Positions 19,191-25,561 of a stretch of DNA of 25,561 bases are shown piece after piece. Position 1 is the first letter of the stretch, and each line of letters starts with the position of its first letter. The translations under genes were made by a program, and so were the position numbers. Below the pieces are notes generated by a model. The model was not told the DNA's origin. It did no database searches and saw only the letters and a list, made by a program, of their open reading frames with translations. Origin of the DNA: Carex sylvatica (lineage: Eukaryota > Streptophyta > Magnoliopsida > Poales > Cyperaceae); contig CAXKVR010000412.1 of assembly GCA_964058845.1 (NCBI GenBank), positions 1 to 25,561 of the forward strand, given 5' to 3'.

Positions 19191-19412
19191 AAGTTATTTT
19201 ATGGTTTTCTTTTCCTAACAGTTGTTAATCTATAATTTCAAATCAAATAATGCAAACAGAATTTGAACTGAAAAAAAAATTAACACATACCTTGTGCTTG
19301 AGATCGATGACTATAGCTCTCTCTAATACAATTCATGTTTTGTAACTAAAACTATGTTTCGTTCTAATGAAACTGGACCTCGACCATTTTAACCAATATA
19401 TATATATATGGT

Positions 19413-20545
19413 TAGTGCTGCTAATGAGTCGAGCCGGCTCGCGAATCAATGAGTTGAGCGGCTCAATATTTCATAACAAATCGGACTCGAAACTAAAAAA
19501 ATGCCCTAACTCGACTCAGCTCACTTTTGAAAGAAAAAAGCTCGGCTCGGCTTGACTCATGTAAACACTTGGTTCGACTCGCGAGCTCGCGAGTCAGCTC
19601 ATGAGCCGGGTCATATTACATGTTAAAAAAATGATCATTTAATTATTTTAAAGAAATAATTAAAGTGAGATAGACATATTCTTGTGACTTTAAATTACAT
19701 GTTGAAAAACTTTGATTATTTTTTAAAGAAATGATCTAAAGAAATTTGAAAAAAAAATTATTTTTTTAAAATAATTTCAAAATGCCGGCTCATATTACAT
19801 GTTGAAAACTTTGAAATTTCAAATTTGAACAAATTTGAAATCTGAACAAATTTGAAATCTGAATAATTTTGAAATTCGAAAAAATTTGAAATCCAAAAAA
19901 ATTTGAAATCCAAAAAATTTTGAAATCTGAAAAATTTGAAATATGAAAAAATTTGAAATCTGAAAAATTTTGAAATCTGAAAATTTTGAAATATGAAAAA
20001 ATTTGAAATCTGAAAAAATTTTGAAATCTGAAAAATTTGAAATCTAAAAAAAATTGAAATTTGAACTTTCAAAATTTCCATTTTTTTTTTAAATTTCAAA
20101 TTTTTTCATATTTCAAATTTTTTCATATTTCAAATTTTTCCTTTTACAAATTTTAATGTTTTTCAGCATGTAATATGAGCTAGCATTTTGAAATTATTTT
20201 AAAGAAATTATCGTTTTTTCAAATTTTTTAGATCATTTCTTTAAAAACTAATCAAAGTTTTTCAACATGTAATTTAAAGTCACAAGAATATTTTTATTCT
20301 ACTTCGATCATTTCTTTAAAATAGTTAAATAATTATTTTTTCAACATGTAATATGAGCCGGCTCACAAGCCGAGTCGAGCCAAGTGCTTACATGAGTCGA
20401 ACCGAGTCGAGCCAAGTACTTACATGAGACGAGCCGAACTGAGCTTTTTTTCTATTAAAAGTGAGCCGAGTTAGAGCCGAATTATTTTGCTTCTCTAATT
20501 GAGCCGAACCGAGTTTGAGCCGAACCTTAATCATTAGCAGCCATG
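19413..20545. mobile_element. hAT-like foldback element, 1133 bp, 8-bp target duplication
   Basis: Termini TAGTGCTGCTAATGA and TCATTAGCAGCCATG are imperfect inverted repeats (12 of 15). TATATGGT occurs directly on both sides (19405-19412 and 20546-20553), an 8-bp duplication as made by hAT transposases. The arms are long inverted repeats rich in GAGCCGAGTCGAGCC, CATATTACATGTT and AAAGTCACAAGAAT. The centre is a tandem array of TTTGAAATCTGAAAAA units. No transposase is encoded; the minus-strand open frame in the centre is repeat artefact. Confidence 0.85.
19806..20075 (+). repeat. Tandem ~17-bp repeat inside the hAT-like element
   Basis: About fifteen units of TTTGAAATCTGAAAAA type with length variation of 15-18 bases. 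They lie between the inverted arms and presumably form the loop. Confidence 0.85.
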
Positions 20546-20572
20546 TATATGGTGTGTATATATATGGACTAT

Positions 20573-20962
20573 CATGCTTTGAGAAGTAAAAATGGTGTTT
20601 TATTTCTCGCTCATATCTCTATTTTCAAAGTACAAATATTCGATTTAAACTTCTCAATACGGTCTTCATATTGAAATGTACTTGCAAACCAATTTTTTCA
20701 TTTTTTGAGAAAAAATTACTATTTTTTTAGAATTTTTGAAAATAAGTGTTTTTCTGAATTTTTATTTTTTTTATTTAATGAAAAGCTCTGATTTTCAAAA
20801 TAATCTAAAAAATCTGTAAGAAATTTTCAAAAAATGAAAAATTTGGTCTCCAAGCAAATATTAATTTGAAGATCTGGTTGAGACGTTTGGATTGACTGTT
20901 TGAACTTTGAATATGAAGATATGAGCGAAAAATAAAGTGCCTTATTTACTTCTCAAAGCATG
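20573..20962. mobile_element. Foldback MITE 4, 390 bp
   Basis: The 18-bp termini CATGCTTTGAGAAGTAAA and TTTACTTCTCAAAGCATG are perfect inverted repeats. Inner arms are imperfect (ATGTACTTGCAAACC against GGTCTCCAAGCAAATATT). The core is a diverged relative of the foldback elements at 8900-10171. It begins 28 bases after the hAT-like element. Confidence 0.85.
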
Positions 20963-21423
20963 TATAGAGTATATATGCTTGAGATCAGTTCATGCTTTCT
21001 CGAGGGATGTGTTTGTAATCTTCCCATTTCAGCCTTTTTTTTTTAATTCAATTGATAATGCTAATGGATAATGGATTTGTATTGTTATTTGTTTTAATTC
21101 AATTATGTTTTAGTTTCTTAATTATCTTTATAGGAAATCTATTTGATTGATGAAGCCTTTCTTTTTTTAAAGCTTTGTGCATGAATCTTGAGGCGGATCA
21201 AATAGCTCTGAATGAGCATCGGACCGAATAATTCGGCCCGATACCAATCGGATGCACCTCCAATTTGTATCCTTTCATTGTCTATTCAGAATGCAGGGCC
21301 AGTACTATAGTGTGCTTCGAGAGGTGTATAGAGAATTTGAACAGTTCGGATTTTTCACACATCATCTCAAAATTTGAGATATCCCAGGGGTGCGAATTTG
21401 CTCCTTGGTTTGATAGCTTATCT
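20963..21423. other. Intergenic stretch, nothing recognised
   Basis: A small inverted motif (GGACCGAAT, AATTCGGCC) lies near 21221. No gene or RNA was seen. Confidence 0.4.
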
Positions 21424-21571
21424 ATTGGGCCGTGTGGTTAACTATATGTTTAGTTTACCCAAATAATTTCTCTGGATTGTTTATTTTGGGCCAGGGCCCT
21501 TTTTAACCCAAAAGTATTCAATGAAACACTGTTAAAAATTAAATTTTATAGTGAAGTCATGAATATTGTTT
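21424..21571 (+). repeat. 3' flank block of the UGT duplication, first copy
   Basis: Matches 24801-24943 after UGT copy 2, with shared TTTAGTTTACCCAAATAATT and ATTTTATAGTGAAGTCATGA. In the copy 2 unit this block follows the gene within 400 bases; here it is separated from copy 1 by about 3.85 kb. Confidence 0.8.
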
Positions 21572-22120
21572 TTAACCCAAAGTACTATATTGTGTTTTTA
21601 AAGCCTATAAAAAAAAATCAGAAAAACAATTTTTTTAAAAGAAATATTTTTTAAGTTAATAATTACACTACCTACATCTCAAAAAATATAATAGAAAGTG
21701 GCAACGTGCTTGTAGAAATAAGAAAGAAATTCTAAAGAAAAGCATGTCTTTTGTTCCTACTGACTACTGAGAACTGAAAACCGTAAGGTTTCCTCGTTAC
21801 TATCGCTCTCCTCTTTAATATCACTCAGGCGATTGAAAGACGGTCAGCTGGTTTGAGAGTCCGCCATTTTATTTCAGTTCCTTCGTCCCGCCTTTTTATT
21901 CTACCCCGCCTTCCTCATATGTCCGGTTCACTCAGTCGTTCTCCATTTAAGCAGATGCTTTCGTTTGACGAATCTAGTCACTGCCGCTTCGTTTTGATTT
22001 ACTAGATTCTGATGAGGGTGTTGTAAACTCATCCTGCCTCTACTGTAGTATGTATATCTACATAATAAGGTATATTTATGGTTAATGATGATGATGTGCT
22101 GACAGTGATCCTTTTTCTCC
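21572..22120. other. Intergenic stretch between duplication units
   Basis: No coding sequence or RNA recognised. It is less AT-rich around 21780-22040. Confidence 0.4.
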
Positions 22121-22128
22121 TTTTCTCC

Positions 22129-22170
22129 TCTCTCTCTTCTTCTTCTTCTTCTTCTTCTTTCTTCTTCCTA
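22129..22170. repeat. CT/CTT microsatellite
   Basis: TCTCTCTTCT followed by about eight CTT units. Confidence 0.9.
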
Positions 22171-22290
22171 TCTCTTTCCTCTGTGTTTCATTTTAAATAA
22201 ATCAGACACAAACCTCATATATTTGAGCACGAAGGCTCCTCTGGATACCCCTATTTTATCTTGATTACAACAGCACTGTTTTGTGCTAAC

Positions 22291-22379
22291 GACAAAAAAT
22301 TATACAGGCTCATAACCTACTAATCTGAGCACAAGCACAGAAAATTCTACAGGCTCATTATCTACCGATCTGAGCGCAG
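22291..22379 (+). repeat. Two tandem ~45-bp repeats
   Basis: ACAGGCTCATAACCTACTAA at 22304 recurs 45 bases on as ACAGGCTCATTATCTACCGA, followed in both by TCTGAGC. The units are about 80% alike. Confidence 0.75.
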
Positions 22380-22718
22380 TAACCTTTGGCTCTGCTTTTC
22401 TTTTTCTTATTTTTCTTGTCTACTTTTGTAAAGGGTTTCAGTTATAATATTTTAAATACTGGTACAGATACTGTATGTACTGGTACAAATTGATGTGTAA
22501 CTGGTTTGATCTTAATCAATGAAATATTGCCTACAGGCTTTTAATTAAAACAAAACAAACAAACAAAAACTGAAAACCAGAAACATTATGACTTTCCTAA
22601 AGACTCTTAGCACAACCTAGCTAGCACAATTTTCTTGATCAAAAATTTAATTTTATGTTGCAGTTTATAATTTTCACTTTGCCATCTCCAAGATTCTTCA
22701 TCTATACACAAATGTTTC

Positions 22719-22831
22719 ATAGCACATGGTCTATATGTGAGAGATCATGAGTTCGAAACTCGGATAAAAAAAAAATTTATTGTAATAAAAAGAATATTAA
22801 ATAGTTGGGTGGCTTAACTCAAAAAAAATAT
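22719..22831 (+). mobile_element. tRNA-derived SINE with 11-bp target duplication
   Basis: The head holds RNA polymerase III promoter-like boxes: a box A match TAGCACATGG at 22720-22729 and a box B match GAGTTCGAAAC at 22749-22759. The body is A/T-rich and ends in CAAAAAAAATAT. ACAAATGTTTC flanks both sides (22708-22718 and 22832-22842), the length of duplication typical of LINE-driven retroposition. The 113-bp body is at the short end for plant SINEs. It is not a functional tRNA, as no cloverleaf can be drawn. Confidence 0.75.
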
Positions 22832-22957
22832 ACAAATGTTTCCTGAACTTGTACTGTTCCATCCATCATTCATAGATAACTAGGCTGGCATTTAAAAAGT
22901 ACTGTCACGCATCATGATTGATGCTTCCACTATTCTATTAAAATTAATTATCTTAAT

Positions 22958-23078
22958 GAGGTAGGGAAGATTAGATGCCTCCAAATGATATGCCTTTTCT
23001 TATTGCTCTGTTAATTGAATGTTAATTTGTTGGCACGTTAACCCTTAATTATATACGTTGAGATTCGATTAGATCTAT
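22958..23078 (+). repeat. Upstream flank of UGT copy 2, shared with copy 1
   Basis: Homologous to 15410-15534. The match stops at AGATCTAT (23078) and the next homology is already codon 46 of the UGT, so about 535 bases of the copy 1 arrangement (promoter, MITE, start codon) are missing here. Confidence 0.85.
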
Positions 23079-23089
23079 GAACCACATAT

Positions 23090-24418
23090 ATGAGTACCCC
23101 GCTTAACGTGGCTAAGCTCCGTAACTCCATTTCCAAAAGCTCCTCCATCAAACTTGCCGAGATATCCCTTTCAGCCACATCTCACGGCATACAGCCAAGC
23201 ATAGAAAGCACGGAGTCTATTTCACTCGATCAATTCGATGCTTTCCTTCGACCTCCCTTTGAGGGTCTCATAGCCAGTTTGATTAACCAAGGGCAGAGTA
23301 AAATCTGTATCATAGTAGATTAATTTCTCAGATGGACGGTAGAGATTGCCGACAAATATAACATCTCGCATGCTGTTTTTGTCACTAATGGGCCGTATGG
23401 TATAGCTGTCTGGTTCTCTCTTGTAGTAAACCCCCCACCACCTTCATTTTTTCTGAGGGCCTCACCGACTGAAATTAAAACTTTGGTAGATTACCCAGAG
23501 GTTCTGGTTCCGTACTCTGATGTCATAAATATCCTTCCATCGCCTGACAGCCCGGCCTATTGTATTTTGAGGTGCCAACTCTTACAATCTTTCCGATCTC
23601 ATGCAGCTCTCTTAAATTCCTGCGAGGAGTTGGATAAACAAGGAATATGGCTCCTGACCAAGCTTGCCCCTCTATACAATCGGGCCATTAGTTAGGGAAA
23701 GAAACTTTTCCTACTTGACTGATAATAATTCCGAGGAAGAACAGTGCATCAACTTCTTGGATTCTAAGAGACCTAACTCGGTCGTTTACATCTCCTTCGG
23801 TTCTCACAACACAATCCCTGCCTTACATATGATAGAGTTGGCCAAAGGGCTAGAGGCAAGCGGAAGGCCGTTTCTCTGGGTTATTACGCCTCCATGTGAA
23901 TTCAAACATGAAGTCGAACAAAGCGAATTTAATTAGAGAAGAGTGGCTCCCAAAGGGATTCAAAGCAAATATCCGTCAAAAGGGACAAGGGATTTTGTTG
24001 CACAAGTGGGCCCCACAAATAGAAATCTTATCTCATGCCTCCACTGGTGCTTTTCTGAGCCACTGTGGATGCATGGAACTCAGTGCTTGAGAGCTTGTAT
24101 GAAGGCGTGCCGATCATTGGTTGGCCATTGTTGCCCGATCAATTGTACACTTCAAGGATACTACAGGAAATGGGTGTAGCAATGGAGATAGCTAGCTATA
24201 GTGGAAGACAATTTGGAGGGTTGGAAAAGGGATGGCAGGTGGTAAAAGATGCAGTGGAGGCGGTTTTGGATGAGGAGAAAGGTTGCGGGAGTAAAATGAA
24301 GGAGAAAGCTCGAGAGATCAGAGATGTGATTCGAACAGCAGTAAGAGATGACACAGGGTATGTTGGGTCATCTTGCAAAGCCATGGAGAGTTTCCTTGAC
24401 TCCATCTTTGATGGTTAG
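23090..24418 (+). pseudogene. UGT92A-like pseudogene, copy 2
   Basis: A truncated tandem copy of the UGT at 15939. The first about 45 codons, including the catalytic His, are gone. Relative to copy 1 it has a 21-nt in-frame deletion near 23250, a TAA at 23321-23323 beside the catalytic Asp (copy 1 has TAC), an 8-nt deletion near 23657, a 4-nt AATT gain near 23932, and a 4-nt CATG gain near 24070 inside the PSPG box after HCGW. The three frameshifts sum to zero, so the last 117 codons return to the original frame. The C-terminal third is almost the same as copy 1 (SLYEGVPIIGWPLL, with the usual Gly). It cannot make an active enzyme. Confidence 0.95.
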
Positions 24419-24452
24419 TACTTAATTAGTGTGCGTTTATGGTAAACATGTG

Positions 24453-24458
24453 AATAAA
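24453..24458 (+). terminator. Polyadenylation signal after UGT copy 2
   Basis: AATAAA in the same context as after copy 1. Confidence 0.5.
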
Positions 24459-24518
24459 GGAACTGTCTTTCTAATATCAATCTCAAGTTGTCATCCCTTG
24501 GTAAATATATAGAATCTG

Positions 24519-24675
24519 TATCCTCTGCATTAACGTACTGTTTGAGTTAATTTTACAATCATAATTCGAGACAATCCGGCCCACACGTATAACGCACGGG
24601 GCCCTTTAATATTAGTGCGGATTTAAATCGGACGGTCTAGATCTTAACACAAAATTTGAGTTAATACAGAGGATA
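24519..24675. mobile_element. MITE inserted in the copy 2 3' flank, 157 bp
   Basis: Ends TATCCTCTGCATTAAC and GTTAATACAGAGGATA are inverted repeats matching at 15 of 16 positions. The copy 1 flank has no such sequence between CAAGTTG and TTCTTGGTTAATG, so it serves as an empty site. GAAT lies close to both ends. The superfamily is unclear. Confidence 0.75.
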
Positions 24676-24800
24676 TGAATTCTTGGTTAATGGACTTCTA
24701 CGTTGTAAGATCCTTTTGGTTTCTTTCAAGTAAATTTGAAGGGCTTTTGTTCAGTTTATCAGAACCTAGGTGGATAGCTCATTTTGGGCCTGTTTATTTG

Positions 24801-24943
24801 AACCGTGCGGTTAATAAATCCATGTTTTAGTTTACCCAAATAATTTTTCATTTTGGGCCGGGCCCATTTAGCCCAAAATTATTGAATGAAGCACTGTACA
24901 TAATTAAATTTTATAGTGAAGTCATGATTCATGAATACTGTTT
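24801..24943 (+). repeat. 3' flank block of the UGT duplication, second copy
   Basis: Homologous to 21424-21571. It closes the copy 2 unit. Confidence 0.8.
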
Positions 24944-25179
24944 GGTGAGTTATATCATTTATCAGGACCATCTATGCCAGATGATAATATTAAAGAAAGA
25001 AAATTCCAAGATCTGAATGCCAGGCATTTTAAGAAACTGCTGTACCATGGTACTTTCATGTCAGTACTATTTCAATTTACTGTTTCAAGTAATTTTAAAT
25101 TTTATTGCGGGCAAAAATGACAAATATAAATAACTTGAGTGAGACTATGGTACTATGCATAGCGTGTATTGGTCCATAT

Positions 25180-25360
25180 CAGTGTTGTAAAAAACGTCTG
25201 TTTAGATTGATTAATCGGCAGATTTGTTGTTAGTGGTGATCAAACCGTCATGAATTTTTCCGACTAATCGACCGATTATTCTCGATCCCGATTAATTCCA
25301 ATTAATCGCTTGGCGGTATCCTGGCCATTTGATGACCACATACTGTTATTTACAACACTG
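25180..25360. mobile_element. hAT-like MITE, 181 bp
   Basis: Perfect 12-bp inverted termini CAGTGTTGTAAA and TTTACAACACTG. They are flanked by GTCCATAT and GTCTGTAT, an 8-bp target duplication with two differences. The interior has repeated GATTAATCG and CGATTATT motifs. Non-coding. Confidence 0.8.
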
Positions 25361-25389
25361 GTCTGTATTATGAATCAATATTTTTGTTT

Positions 25390-25561
25390 TTACATATCAA
25401 ATAGTTGATTTGAACCGTTTAACACGATTTTCATGTGAAGATTTACTTGCATACTAAAATTTACATTTTTTTTAGATTTTTGTTGTTATTCTAATAGGTA
25501 GAAAATCAATACCTTTGAATTAATGGTCTACAATCTTCTTCTTTTTTTTAGTAAAGGTTGG
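25390..25561. mobile_element. Left arm of another foldback element, cut by window end
   Basis: GAACCGTTTAACACG, GAAGATTTACTTGCATAC and AAATTTACATTTTTTT follow the order of arm motifs in the foldback elements at 8900 and 20573. The partner arm would lie beyond the window. Confidence 0.5.

Noticed and set aside
19200..19330. Possible further upstream exon of the FSP1-like pseudogene on the minus strand, ending before a GTATGTG donor-like site near 19300
   Set aside because: The readable peptide is short and I could not match it to the family.
19758..20099. Minus-strand open frame of 113 codons rich in Phe, Ile, Gln
   Set aside because: It is the translation of the TTTGAAATCTGAAAAA tandem array inside the hAT-like element; no family resemblance.
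22719..22790. A tRNA gene
   Set aside because: Only box A- and box B-like motifs are present; arms of a cloverleaf cannot be formed and the element has retroposon features.

Overview
This window looks like nuclear DNA of a flowering plant, probably a eudicot. The reasons are an Athila-type Ty3/gypsy LTR retrotransposon, two plant family-1 UDP-glycosyltransferase (UGT) copies, intron-bearing fragments of plant nuclear genes, and dense miniature transposons in AT-rich DNA. The species cannot be named from the sequence. No gene here is clearly intact; every recognisable coding sequence carries at least one disabling lesion or is a fragment.

Layout. Positions 1-8382 are the 3' part of an Athila-like element: pol (reverse transcriptase, RNase H, integrase, with one frameshift), a leader with palindromic GTGCGG repeats, an env-position ORF with one in-frame TAG, a noncoding stretch with three copies of a polypurine-tract-like motif, and a 1.8-kb 3' LTR. 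The 5' LTR, gag and protease lie outside the window. Positions 8383-10300 hold a hairpin and three foldback MITEs separated by TA/CATA microsatellites. Positions 10300-13420 hold decayed DNA with a Tourist-type MITE (TAA target duplication), a CACTA MITE (TTT target duplication) and two CACTA-like termini.

Positions 13660-15300 are the most surprising part. They contain short exon-level pieces of three unrelated host genes, all on the minus strand: a TruA-type tRNA pseudouridine synthase, a DExH-box RNA helicase and a triosephosphate isomerase. This pattern suggests gene capture by a transposon (Pack-type element), next to the CACTA-like terminus at 13176, although the other terminus was not found.

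Positions 15400-24950 are a tandem duplication of a UGT92A-like gene. Copy 1 (15939-17423) is full length except for one premature TGA. Copy 2 (23090-24418) has lost its 5' end and carries a stop and several indels. A block of about 3.85 kb (17571-21420), absent beside copy 2, lies in the copy 1 unit. It holds a CACTA-like MITE, a broken FSP1/AIF-like oxidoreductase gene, a 1.13-kb hAT-like foldback element and another foldback MITE. A tRNA-derived SINE with an 11-bp target duplication lies just before copy 2. The window ends in a hAT-like MITE and a partial foldback element.
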